Shown here in pieces: positions 40,704-48,723 of a stretch of DNA of 64,000 nt. The translations under genes and the position numbers were made by a program. The DNA comes from JAKEFM01 sp035695825 (lineage in GTDB: Bacteria > Planctomycetota > UBA1135 > JAKEFM01), in contig DASRRH010000032.1 of the NCBI GenBank assembly GCA_035695825.1, positions 1 to 64,000 of the forward strand, in the 5' to 3' direction. Numbering within the stretch: the stretch's first letter is position 1; each line of letters starts with the position of its first letter. The notes beneath the pieces are model-generated. The model ran no database searches. It was not told where the DNA came from and worked only from the letters and a program-made list of their open reading frames with translations.

Positions 40704-42425
40704 TCAGCGCCGCGGCGGGGAGGCGTCCTCGCCTCCCGGGGGGGTCCCCTCCCCTCGCAACTCGCGCATCCGCTTTCGGGCCGCCTCCCGCTCCTCGGGG
40801 CTCATCGACTCGAACCCCTCGCGCATCTTCCGGCGCTCCTCCTCGGAGAGATTCCCCCGGTTCTCCCGGCGGGGGCGCGAGGCGGGCGAGGACTCGGCGG
40901 TGGGGGCGCCCTCTGCGGCGCTCGGGGGCGCGGCGGAGGCCGCCGGGGCGGGGACGAGCGCGCGCGGGGACGGAAGGGGAGGAGCCTTCTCGAACGTCAG
41001 GTAGACGACCTCCCCCTCCTTCACCCCCTCGCGGAGCTCGATCGCCTTGTCGTTGTGAAGCCCGATCTTCACCTCGCGGAGCTTCGGCTCTCCCTCCTCC
41101 TCGACGAGGCAGAAGTGGTCGATCCCGTTGTCGCGGACCGCCTGGAGGGGGACGGCGAGGACGTCCTTCAAGTCCCCCGCGTGGATCTCGACGCTGCAGG
41201 ACATCCCGGGGCGAAGCCGCTCCGCGTCCTGGCGCAGGAGCCGGACCTCGGTCGTGTAGACCTTGAGGTCGGGATTCATCCACATGTTCTGGGAGTCGGG
41301 GACCCCCGCGACCTTGCTCACGACGGCCGGGAAGGCGTCGTTCCGGAAGGCGTCGATGCGGACGACGGCGGGCTGGCCGACCCGGATGCGGTCGATCGCC
41401 GACTCGTGGATCGAGATCTTGGCCATCATCCGCGAGAGGTCCGGGATGCTGAGGATCGCCTGGCGCTCGCGGACCTGGGCCCCCTCCTCGATCGGCCGCT
41501 CACTGCCGCGCATCCCCCCCCCCTCGCGCGCGTAGACGACGAGGCCTCCGTGCTGGGCCTTGATGACCCCCCCTTCGATCTGCCTCACGATCTTCGCGAA
41601 CCGGTCCCTCTCGAGCTTGAGGGTCGCCTCCTTCGAGGCCTTGTCCGCCTCCGCCTGCGCGATGGCGGAGGCGGCCCGCGCCTTGGTCCGCTCGAGGTCG
41701 CGGCGCTGGTTGACGAGCTCCGCCTGGAGCTGGGTCCGCTGCTTCTTCGCCGTGTAGTTCTCGAGGACCTCGAGCTTGCGCTTGGCGAGCTCGAGGTCGA
41801 GGCGCGTCTTGTGCGCGTTCAACTCGTCCGCCTCGCGCTCCGTGCGGGTCAGGAACCCCTTCGCCTCGAGCTTCTGGCTCCACTCGAGCCGGTCCTTCGC
41901 CCGCTTGATCTCCTCCTCCGCGATCGTCTGCTCGGCCTCGGCCTCCTGCCGCGCCTGGACGTAGTCCCCCTTCTCGTACTTCTCGAGGTCGAGCTCCGCG
42001 AACTGGACCTCGAGGGTCGCCTCGGCGACGAGGCTGTCCTGCTGGTTCTTGACGATCTCGAACTCGTTGTCGGCGCGGACCCGGGCGGCCGCGGCCTGCG
42101 AGATCACGATCTCCTGCTGGGTCCGGCGGTCGGAGGCGCCGCTCACGTCGAGCTCGCAGAGGACCTCGCCCGGCTCCACGATCGTCCCCTCGGGGATGAG
42201 CTTCAGGATCGTGACCTGTCCCTCGATCTCGTTGAAGATCTTCCCCGGGGACTCCGACTCGATCGAACCCCCCTCGACGACCGTGACGAGGAGGTCGGTC
42301 CGGCGGACGGGCACCTTCAGGTCCCCGGCGGTCCCCTCGAGGGAGCCCCCGCAGGCCGCGAGGAGCGCGGCGAGAGAGAGGAGACCGAGTTCAGTCCTCG
42401 CGGAGGAGCGCATCGGTAGCCTCAT
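40704..42425 (-). CDS. MacA/HlyD-like periplasmic adaptor lipoprotein
   Basis: A 573-residue membrane fusion protein with a lipoprotein signal (LGLLSLAALLAAC). It has the order of the family: a lipoyl-like half (GGSIESESPGKIFNEIEGQVTILKLIPEGTIVEPGEVLCELD), a long alpha hairpin (about residues 90-270, rich in Lys/Glu/Gln), the second lipoyl half with GGLVVYAREGG, a beta barrel and a membrane-proximal domain. It should bridge the ABC permease and the TolC-like channel. The C-terminal 85 residues are an extra Pro/Ala linker plus a charged helix (LSEEERRKMREGFESMSPEE) not found in MacA. ATG 42425 overlaps the TolC gene by 35 nt; Met 5 (42413) is an alternative start. Confidence 0.9.
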   Translation of the reverse strand: MRLPMRSSARTELGLLSLAALLAACGGSLEGTAGDLKVPVRRTDLLVTVVEGGSIESESPGKIFNEIEGQVTILKLIPEGTIVEPGEVLCELDVSGASDRRTQQEIVISQAAAARVRADNEFEIVKNQQDSLVAEATLEVQFAELDLEKYEKGDYVQARQEAEAEQTIAEEEIKRAKDRLEWSQKLEAKGFLTRTEREADELNAHKTRLDLELAKRKLEVLENYTAKKQRTQLQAELVNQRRDLERTKARAASAIAQAEADKASKEATLKLERDRFAKIVRQIEGGVIKAQHGGLVVYAREGGGMRGSERPIEEGAQVRERQAILSIPDLSRMMAKISIHESAIDRIRVGQPAVVRIDAFRNDAFPAVVSKVAGVPDSQNMWMNPDLKVYTTEVRLLRQDAERLRPGMSCSVEIHAGDLKDVLAVPLQAVRDNGIDHFCLVEEEGEPKLREVKIGLHNDKAIELREGVKEGEVVYLTFEKAPPLPSPRALVPAPAASAAPPSAAEGAPTAESSPASRPRRENRGNLSEEERRKMREGFESMSPEEREAARKRMRELRGEGTPPGGEDASPPRR

Positions 42426-44037
42426 AGTTTAGCCCCTCCGGCGAGACCTGGAGGACCCCGAGGTCCCGGAAGAGGGAGAGCCGGGAGACGGTGTAGTCGA
42501 CGAGGGCGGAGGTGAGGGCATTCTGGGCCTCCACGAAGGCGTTCTGGGCCTCGAGGAGGTCGCGCGTGCTCGCGCGTCCCGCCTCCTGGAAGTCCCGGGC
42601 GCTCTCCACGCGGCGCCGGGCGAGCGCCACGGCGTTATCCTGGATCGCGAAGGTCTGGCGCGTCTTCTCGAGGTCGCGCAGGCGGGTGAGGACGTCGATC
42701 TTGATCCTGTCCTCCTGCCGCGCGGCCTCGCGCCGGGCCGCCTCGAGGTCGATCAGCGCCTTCCGGTAGGCGTTCCGCTCGAAGACGCGGTCGAAGGGGA
42801 GGTCCAGGTCGACGCCGAGGCTCGTGTCGACGTTGTTGCGCTCGTACCGGAGGGGGGCCGGCCGCGCCGCCGCGTCCCCCGCGCTGGCGACGAGGTCGAG
42901 GCCGGGCTTGAGCGCGCTCGCCTTGACGACGACCTTCCGGCGGGCGTCGGCGACCGCGGCCTCGCCGTTGGCGAAGTCGAGGCGGTCGCGGAATGCGATC
43001 GCGAGCGCGCGGGCCTCCTCGAGCGCGAAGCGCTCCCCCCCCGGCCGCGGCAGGTCGTCCAGGTCCGCGCGGGGCACCTCGGCCGGAAGGTCCGGGGGGA
43101 GGCCGATCGTCTCGAGGAACTCGTTGAGCTTGGTCCCGAACTGCGCGCGCGCCTGGACGGCGCGGTTGCGGGCGTTGAGGGAGTTCTGCCGGGCCTGGTC
43201 GACCTCGACCGAGGAGAGGCGGCCCGCGAGCCCGAGCGCCTCGTTGCGCTCCCGCGTCTGCTCGACGCTGCGGAGGTTGTTCTCCTCGTTCGTCGCCTCG
43301 TCGAGGGTCCGGAGGACCTCGAGGTAGTCGGAGACGACCGTGACGACGAACTCCTTCTTGAATTGTTCGAACGTCCGCACGGCGTAGAGGGCGTCGCGCT
43401 CGGCCTGCCGCAGATCCTCCTCGGCGACGTCCCGGCCCGCGTTCCGGAGCAGCGGGAGGGAGATCGCCAGGGAGTAGAAGGTCGAGAAGTTCGTCGGGTT
43501 CGTCCCCGTGAAGACGCGGGAGAGGTTGTTCCCGATCGCGAGGACGACGCTCCCCCCGGTCTTGAGCATCCGGGTGAAGCCGAGGTTCGAGGATTGGCTC
43601 GCGCTCTTCGTGTCCGCGCGGTGGAGCCCGCTCGAGGCGGAGTCCCCCGAGACCGTGCCGAAGTAGCGCGACTCGAAGTTGTGCCGCGCGCCGGTGAGGT
43701 CGAGGGCCGCGCGGTAGACCTTCTCCTTCTCGTCCTGGAATCCGCGGCTGTTCTCGGCCGCGATCTCGAGGGCCGTCGCGAGGGTGAGCGCCAGGGGCTC
43801 GGTCGCGACCGGGGAGCGGGGGCCGGGCGGGACGGGGTCCGTCCGCGGGCCGAGCACCTGCTCCCGGAGCGAGCCCTGCTTCGGCTCGATGGTGAAGGGG
43901 CGCTCCGCGCCGAGCGCCTCGCGCTGCTTCTCCCGGACGACGCCTAACGTCGCCTCGTCCGCCTGCCGCCGATACCCCTCGGCCGTGCAGCCGGCGAGGA
44001 GGGCCAGGGAAACGATTCGGGGGATCCTCGACGCCAT
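42391..44037 (-). CDS. TolC-family outer membrane efflux lipoprotein
   Basis: A 548-residue outer membrane channel protein of the TolC/OprM family. ATG 44037 gives a lipoprotein signal (IPRIVSLALLAGC). Two long coiled-coil repeats are visible, each with the family pattern (LTLATALEIAAENSRGFQDEKEKVYRAALDL and, in the second half, FALEEARALAIAFRDRLDFANGEAAV), and the barrel strands around RYFGTVSGDSASSG and SVVLAIGNNLSRVF. It is the first gene of the efflux operon and is followed by adaptor, ATPase and permease. The divergent gap to the next plus-strand gene is 101 bp and contains a TATCCT box on this strand. The longer open frame upstream of Met 44037 adds no plausible signal. Confidence 0.92.
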   Translation of the reverse strand: MASRIPRIVSLALLAGCTAEGYRRQADEATLGVVREKQREALGAERPFTIEPKQGSLREQVLGPRTDPVPPGPRSPVATEPLALTLATALEIAAENSRGFQDEKEKVYRAALDLTGARHNFESRYFGTVSGDSASSGLHRADTKSASQSSNLGFTRMLKTGGSVVLAIGNNLSRVFTGTNPTNFSTFYSLAISLPLLRNAGRDVAEEDLRQAERDALYAVRTFEQFKKEFVVTVVSDYLEVLRTLDEATNEENNLRSVEQTRERNEALGLAGRLSSVEVDQARQNSLNARNRAVQARAQFGTKLNEFLETIGLPPDLPAEVPRADLDDLPRPGGERFALEEARALAIAFRDRLDFANGEAAVADARRKVVVKASALKPGLDLVASAGDAAARPAPLRYERNNVDTSLGVDLDLPFDRVFERNAYRKALIDLEAARREAARQEDRIKIDVLTRLRDLEKTRQTFAIQDNAVALARRRVESARDFQEAGRASTRDLLEAQNAFVEAQNALTSALVDYTVSRLSLFRDLGVLQVSPEGLNYEATDALLRED

Positions 44038-44138
44038 CCGTTGCTCCGCGCATCCCATCCCCGAGAGGGGGACGGACGGAAAAGGATACTCCACCGCCTC
44101 CCCCCCGGTTGTGGGAGAATCCGCCGCCCGCCGGGCCC

Positions 44139-44795
44139 ATGCCGCGGATCTTTTCCTCGCTCCTCCTCGCCTGCCTCGCCCTCTTCCTCTGCGCGGCGTC
44201 GACTGCGCTGCGCGGAGGGGAGACGCACGCGCTCCTCGGCCTCTCCGCGGCGATCTTCGCCGTCCTCTGCCACGCCCTCCTGTTCATCTACCTGATCGGC
44301 ACGGGGAAGACCCTCAAGGAGGCGGTCGAGTCGCGGGGGCTCGAGGCCGGGTTCCTCCAGGAGTGGAGGCGGGACCTCGCGCGGGCCGTCGCCCCGGGAG
44401 GCCTGGGCGTTCTCGCGGTGACGGCCGCGGCGGTCGTCTCGGGCTTCGACGCGCCGTGGGTCCGCAGGGGCCTCCATCCGGCCCTCGCGATCCTCGCGCT
44501 CGGCGTGACGGTCTGGGCCCTCGTGAGGGAGCTCGGGATCGTCGCCTCGAACCGGGATCGGATCCGGCGCGCCCTCGAACCGCTCGGCGCCGCGGCCGCG
44601 GGGGACGCCCCTCCCCGCTCCCGCTCGCTCTACCACGCCCTCCTCCTCTCCGGGCTCACGGCCCTCGGCGTCTACCCCTACGCCCGGTTCGTTGCCCGGG
44701 AGGCGAACGCGCCGGCGTTCCCCTTCGTGCCGCTCGGGGCCCTCCTCGTTCTCGGAGGCCTCCTCGTGCGCCGGAAGGAGAGGGCGGTCCGCTGA
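44139..44795 (+). CDS. multi-pass membrane protein of unknown function
   Basis: A 218-residue protein with about five hydrophobic segments: residues 4-22, 32-52, 88-104, 118-140 and 165-212 (the last probably two helices). Between the second and third lies a charged cytoplasmic loop (GTGKTLKEAVESRGLEAGFLQEWRRDL); GTGKT here is not in a P-loop setting. The C-terminus is basic (RRKERAVR). No family was recognised. ATG 44139 is chosen because it begins directly before the first hydrophobic segment. The stop overlaps the next gene's CTG (CTGA), so the small lipoprotein that follows is likely its partner. Confidence 0.7.
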   Translation: MPRIFSSLLLACLALFLCAASTALRGGETHALLGLSAAIFAVLCHALLFIYLIGTGKTLKEAVESRGLEAGFLQEWRRDLARAVAPGGLGVLAVTAAAVVSGFDAPWVRRGLHPALAILALGVTVWALVRELGIVASNRDRIRRALEPLGAAAAGDAPPRSRSLYHALLLSGLTALGVYPYARFVAREANAPAFPFVPLGALLVLGGLLVRRKERAVR

Positions 44796-45229
44796 AGCGG
44801 GGACCGGGGCTCCTCCTCGCGATCTTGCCGTGGGGTTGCGCGGCGGCTCCGGGCCGGCCGGCGGACGCGGCCGACATCCGCGCCGTCCTCTCCGAGCAGG
44901 TGAACGCGTGGAACCGGGGCGACCTCGAGGGGTACATGCGGGGCTACCTCGGGACGTCCGCCTTGACCTTCTTCAGCGGCGGGACGGTGACGGAAGGGCA
45001 CGTCCGGGTGCTCGAGCGCTACCGGAGGCGCTACCGGACCGAGGGGCGGCAGATGGGGGCCCTCACCTTCGAGGACCTGGTCGTCGACGTCGTCTCCCCC
45101 GACGCCGCCTTGGTCCGCGGCCGGTACCGCCTGAAGACCTCGAACGAGGAGGCGACCGGTCTCTTCACCCTCCTCCTCCGGAAGACGGCGGAGGGGTGGA
45201 GGATCGTCCACGACCACACCTCCGGGTGA
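44792..45229 (+). CDS. SnoaL/DUF4440-like lipoprotein, probable CTG start
   Basis: A 145-residue protein. The frame has no ATG, GTG or TTG before its signal peptide (KRGPGLLLAILPWGC); the only sensible initiator is the CTG at 44792, which overlaps the upstream TGA as CTGA in the same manner as the many GTGA/ATGA pairs nearby. The mature part is a cone-like NTF2/SnoaL fold: IRAVLSEQVNAWNRGDLEGYMRGYLGT, FFSGGTVTEGHVRVLERYRRRY and the strands LVRGRYRLKTSNEEATGLFTLLL, RIVHDHTSG. Such proteins are often DUF4440 enzymes or ligand-binding proteins; function unknown. A GC hairpin follows. Confidence 0.75.
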   Translation: MKRGPGLLLAILPWGCAAAPGRPADAADIRAVLSEQVNAWNRGDLEGYMRGYLGTSALTFFSGGTVTEGHVRVLERYRRRYRTEGRQMGALTFEDLVVDVVSPDAALVRGRYRLKTSNEEATGLFTLLLRKTAEGWRIVHDHTSG

Positions 45230-45253
45230 CGGGGGGGATCGGGCGCCCGCGCA

Positions 45254-45277
45254 GCGCGCGCCTTGACGGGCGCGCGC
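45254..45277 (+). terminator. GC hairpin after the SnoaL-like gene
   Basis: A 9-bp perfect stem (GCGCGCGCC/GGCGCGCGC) with loop TTGACG, 24 nt after the stop. The loop also reads as a -35 box with TCACTT 17 nt later, but the stem is the stronger signal. Confidence 0.45.
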
Positions 45278-45330
45278 GGTGCGGTTCACTTTCCCTTGGT
45301 CTTCGGCCCGTTCCGCCCCCTGTCCCCCCC

Positions 45331-46425
45331 TTGAGAATCCTCCTCGCCGCCCTCCTTCTCCCTCCCTCCCTTGCCTGGCCGACGCAGAAGAAGGGCCCGC
45401 CGGCTCCGGCGGGGAAGAAGGCCCCGCCGCCGGTCGACTGGAGGGCCGGTTCCTGGGAATCGATCCTCGCGGAGGCCGCCGCGAGGAACGCCCCGATCGT
45501 CCTCGTCTTCCTCCCCCTGGAGGAGGTGCGCCTCGCCCGCGTGCGCGACGGCCTCTACCGGAGCCCTCTCTTCCTCGGGCCGGCGTCGCGCTGCATCTGC
45601 GTCGCCGCCGTCGACGCCGAGCACCCCGTCCCGAAGGGGGGGAACGCATCGAGGTGCCCCCACTTCCCGACGATCGCCTGCGCGGACCACGTCCAGATCG
45701 CCCGGGCCCTCTTCAAGCGCTTCGCGAAGGACGGAGGGATCCTCGCCCCCCTTCACGTCTTCTTCGACCCCGACGGCAAGGAGCGGGACCGGGTCGAGAA
45801 CTCGAAGTTGCAGGGCGAGGAAGAAGGGGTCAGGGACCAGCAGATCGTGAAGGCGACCGAGCGGGCGGTCGCCGCCGCCGGGCCGGCTCTCGACCGGGCC
45901 CTCTACGTCCGCTTCTCCGAGGAGCTGACGAAGGCGGAGCTGGCGCTCGAGCGCTACGAGCTCGCCTCTCCGCGCGCGCTCTTCCGGGAGGTCGCGGAGG
46001 CGGTGAAGACCGGGCCCTTCCTCGCCCGGGCCCGCGCCGGCCTCGAGGAGGTCGAGAAGCGCGCCCCGACCCTCCTCGCCTGGGCGGCCAAGCGGGAAGC
46101 GGAGGGAGACCTCGGCGCGGCCTACGACGCCTACCTCGAGGTCGAGCGCGCCGTCCCGGGCACCCCGAAGGAGAAGGAGGCGAAGGAGGCGCGCGCGCGC
46201 CTCGAGGAGTCCCCGCAGACGCGGGACGCGATCGACGCCCACCGCCGCGAGAAGGAGGCGGCCGGGCTCCTCCGCGAGGCGCGCGCGCTCGCGGAGAAGG
46301 GGGAGGTCCCGAAAGCGGCGAAGCTCCTCGAGCGCATCGTGCGGGACTTCGCGGGGACCCCCTCCGCCGACGCGGCGGCGAAGGACCTCCGCGGCTTGCC
46401 CGGGAAGAGAGGCCCCGGCCGCTGA
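45331..46425 (+). CDS. secreted thioredoxin-fold protein with helical repeat tail
   Basis: A 364-residue exported protein. TTG 45331 gives a signal peptide (LLAALLLPPSLAW). Residues 45-165 look like a thioredoxin fold (SWESILAEAAARNAPIVLVFLPLEEV, then PLHVFFDPDGKERDRVE), as found in planctomycete proteins annotated DUF255/thioredoxin-like, but the CxxC active site is missing; cysteines occur instead in SRCICVAAVDAEHP and RCPHFPTIACADH. Residues 185-355 are alpha-helical with TPR-like pairs (YELASPRALFREVAEAV, GDLGAAYDAYLEVERAVPGTPKE, KGEVPKAAKLLERIVRDFAGTP). It may be a scaffold or redox-inactive chaperone of the periplasm. The 3' end is 30 nt from the ATP-grasp gene. Confidence 0.72.
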   Translation: MRILLAALLLPPSLAWPTQKKGPPAPAGKKAPPPVDWRAGSWESILAEAAARNAPIVLVFLPLEEVRLARVRDGLYRSPLFLGPASRCICVAAVDAEHPVPKGGNASRCPHFPTIACADHVQIARALFKRFAKDGGILAPLHVFFDPDGKERDRVENSKLQGEEEGVRDQQIVKATERAVAAAGPALDRALYVRFSEELTKAELALERYELASPRALFREVAEAVKTGPFLARARAGLEEVEKRAPTLLAWAAKREAEGDLGAAYDAYLEVERAVPGTPKEKEAKEARARLEESPQTRDAIDAHRREKEAAGLLREARALAEKGEVPKAAKLLERIVRDFAGTPSADAAAKDLRGLPGKRGPGR

Positions 46426-46455
46426 CGGCGGGGCGGGGGGGGAGGCCCCGCGGCG

Positions 46456-47640
46456 ATGGAGACCTTCCTCCTCCTCTACACCGAGCGCCCGACCCGGGCG
46501 GTCTTCGCGCGCGAGCGGCCGGGGCGGCTCCTCTTCGCGAGCGACGAGGTGACGGAGGAAGACGAGGCGGTCTACGACCGGTGCGTCCGGCTGCCTCCCG
46601 TCGCGCGCGTCGCCGAGACGCTCCGGATCCTCGAGCGGCTCCCCTTCGACCGCCTCGTCGTCCAGACGGAGTACGCCCTCCTCCCGGGATCGCTCCTCGC
46701 GCGGCGAAGGGGGGAGCCCGCTCCGAGCCCGGAGGCCGCGCTCCTCTGCACGGACAAGTGGCTCTCGCGGCGGGCGCTCGCGCAGGCGGGGATCCCGGTC
46801 CCCCGATTCTCTCTCGCCGAGACGCCCGGGGACGTCCGCCGCTTCGTCCAGCGGTACCCGGTCGTGCTGAAGCCGGTGGCCTCGACCCTCGGACGCGGAA
46901 TCCTCTTCGTCGTGGGAGAGGAGGAGATCGAGGGGGCCGTCGGGCGGATCCGCGCGTTCCTCCCCTCGGCGCCCGACGTGGCGCGGCTCCTCGACTTCGC
47001 GCGCGCGGCGGGGCTCGACCCCGGGTGCGAGCCGACCCGCCAGTTCCTCGTCGAGGAGTACGTCGAGGGTCCGCCGCTCGAGACGGACGGACTCCTCTTC
47101 GGCGGCCGCCTCGATTTCTTCGGCGCCACCGGGCAGGTCGTCTCCGCGCCGCCGCGCTTCCACCTCGAGGGGTACCTCTTCCCCGTGGAAGAAGGGAGAC
47201 TCCGCGCGCGGACGGAGGCCGCGCTCCGCGCCCACGGCCTGCGCGACGCCGGCTTCTCCGTCGAGTTCCGGGGCGAGACCCTGATCGAGGTCAACGGCCG
47301 GCTCGGCGAGGACGACGGCTTTCCCGAGCTCTTCCGGGCCGGCCTGGGCGCCTATCCGATCCTCAAGTGGGTCCGCCGGGAGGAGGCTCCGAGGCGGACG
47401 GTCGGAGCGCACGCGCTCGCGTACCTCAATCGCTACGCGGGAGGCACGGTGAAGTCGATCCCGCCCGCCGGGGGCGCGACGGTCCTCGTCCGGCCGGGGT
47501 CGACCTTCCGCTCCCCCTCGCACCCCGACTTCGCCCCTCACCTCGCCTACGCCCTCGCCTCGCACCCGACCGATACGAGCGAGGCCTACGCCCTCGCGCG
47601 CCGCGCGCTCGAGGGGTTTCGCTTCGAGATCGAGGAGTGA
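46456..47640 (+). CDS. ATP-grasp ligase of unknown substrate
   Basis: A 394-residue ATP-grasp protein. CTDKWLSRRALAQAGIPVPRF begins the ATP-grasp fold, YPVVLKPVASTLGRGILFVVG contains the adenine/phosphate lysine, FLVEEYVEGPPLE the hinge, and LIEVNGRLGEDDGFPELFRAGLG the Mg-binding Glu/Asn set. N-terminal residues 1-95 form the pre-ATP-grasp domain. These ligases join a carboxylate to an amine or thiol through an acyl phosphate (D-Ala-D-Ala ligase, carnosine synthase and peptide-tagging enzymes). It is followed after 3 nt by an FAD-dependent amine-oxidase-like gene, suggesting that both act on one small molecule. Specificity cannot be read from the sequence. Confidence 0.82.
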   Translation: METFLLLYTERPTRAVFARERPGRLLFASDEVTEEDEAVYDRCVRLPPVARVAETLRILERLPFDRLVVQTEYALLPGSLLARRRGEPAPSPEAALLCTDKWLSRRALAQAGIPVPRFSLAETPGDVRRFVQRYPVVLKPVASTLGRGILFVVGEEEIEGAVGRIRAFLPSAPDVARLLDFARAAGLDPGCEPTRQFLVEEYVEGPPLETDGLLFGGRLDFFGATGQVVSAPPRFHLEGYLFPVEEGRLRARTEAALRAHGLRDAGFSVEFRGETLIEVNGRLGEDDGFPELFRAGLGAYPILKWVRREEAPRRTVGAHALAYLNRYAGGTVKSIPPAGGATVLVRPGSTFRSPSHPDFAPHLAYALASHPTDTSEAYALARRALEGFRFEIEE

Positions 47641-47643
47641 CCG

Positions 47644-48648
47644 GTGCGGGTCGTCGTCGTCGGGGCCGGGATCGCGGGGATCTCCGTGGCGCGCGCCCTC
47701 GTGGCGCGCGGCTGCCGGCCGACGGTCGTCGCTCCGGATCACGGCTTCACCCCGTCCGGCGCGGGAATCGTGAGCGAGCAGTTCGCGGACCCGCTCCTCG
47801 CGGCGAGGGCCCGGCGGAGCGCCGAGGTCCTCCGGAGGAGCGTGACCGCGCATGCGTGCCCGATGGCGCAGATCGCCCTCTCCGGGCGCAGCGCGGGGAG
47901 CCTCGGCGGGATCGAGGGCTCGCGCCCCGGCCTGCCCGCGGCGCTGCGGCGGGATCTCGCGCCGGACTTCCTCGGCCGGATCGCGAGGGCGGTCTGGTCC
48001 CCCCGCACCTTCTGGGTGGCGCCGCGGGAGGTCCTTCGCGCGTTCGCCCGCGGGTCGAGGATCGTCCGCGCCCGCGTCCGGGCGGTCCGGGAGGGGCTCG
48101 TCGAGACCGACCGCGGAGCGATCCCCGCCGACGCCGTCGTCGTCGCGAACGGGGTCTGGGCTCGGCGGCTCCTCCCGGATCTCCGCTTCGAGCTCCGGCG
48201 GGCGCAGACGGCACGGGCGCGCGGCGCGATCTCGGCGATGTTCCACGTTCTCGACACGGGCCTCTACGCGCGGCCCGACGGGCGTTTCCTCCTCGCCGGG
48301 GACGGGGACGCGCGGTGGAGCGCAGGGCCCGGCCCTCGGGCGAGCGCGGTGACGCGAGGATTCCTGGTGGAAACGGCGGGCGCCCTTCGACGCACGCTCC
48401 GCGCGTGCGGTCCCCCCCGCCCCGGGCGCGCCGGCCTCGTCGCGATGACCGCGGACCGGCGCCCGATCGTGGGTCGCCGCGGCGGGGTGTGGGTCGCCTG
48501 CGCCTTCGGGGGAGACGGGCTCGCGCTCGCGCCGGCCTTCGGGGAGGAGGTCGCCGGCGAGATCCTCGGGATCTCCGCACGCGCGACTTCTCTCCAGCCC
48601 CGGGTCGACCTGCAACGGGTTCAGGCGGCGACCGACGGGCTCCGATAA
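47644..48648 (+). CDS. FAD-dependent oxidoreductase (DAO family)
   Basis: A 334-residue flavoprotein. GTG 47644 opens directly on the FAD-binding loop VVVVGAGIAGISVARALVARG; the second signature is the ATG-like VVVANGVWARRLLPDLRF and the C-terminal loop GLVAMTADRRPIVGRRGGVWVACAFGGDGLALAPAFGEEVAGEI, all as in the glycine oxidase/D-amino acid oxidase (DAO) family. No covalent-FAD motif was seen. It probably oxidises an amine, amino acid or a ligation product of the ATP-grasp enzyme in the same operon. It is slightly shorter than typical family members (about 370). Confidence 0.82.
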   Translation: MRVVVVGAGIAGISVARALVARGCRPTVVAPDHGFTPSGAGIVSEQFADPLLAARARRSAEVLRRSVTAHACPMAQIALSGRSAGSLGGIEGSRPGLPAALRRDLAPDFLGRIARAVWSPRTFWVAPREVLRAFARGSRIVRARVRAVREGLVETDRGAIPADAVVVANGVWARRLLPDLRFELRRAQTARARGAISAMFHVLDTGLYARPDGRFLLAGDGDARWSAGPGPRASAVTRGFLVETAGALRRTLRACGPPRPGRAGLVAMTADRRPIVGRRGGVWVACAFGGDGLALAPAFGEEVAGEILGISARATSLQPRVDLQRVQAATDGLR

Positions 48649-48723
48649 AGGGCGCCCGCAAGTCCCCGACCCGAGGCCCAAGAGGCTCGAGGAAGCACCT
48701 TCGAGCCCGACGGAGAATCGCAC

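Noticed and set aside
44280..44330. GTGKT in the membrane protein as a P-loop.
   Set aside because: It lies at the end of a membrane segment, lacks the preceding beta strand and the full GxxxxGK[ST] pattern.
45263..45291. TTGACG - 17 nt - TCACTT as promoter of the thioredoxin-fold gene.
   Set aside because: The -35 lies in the loop of a 9-bp hairpin and the -10 is poor; a terminator-like stem explains the site better.
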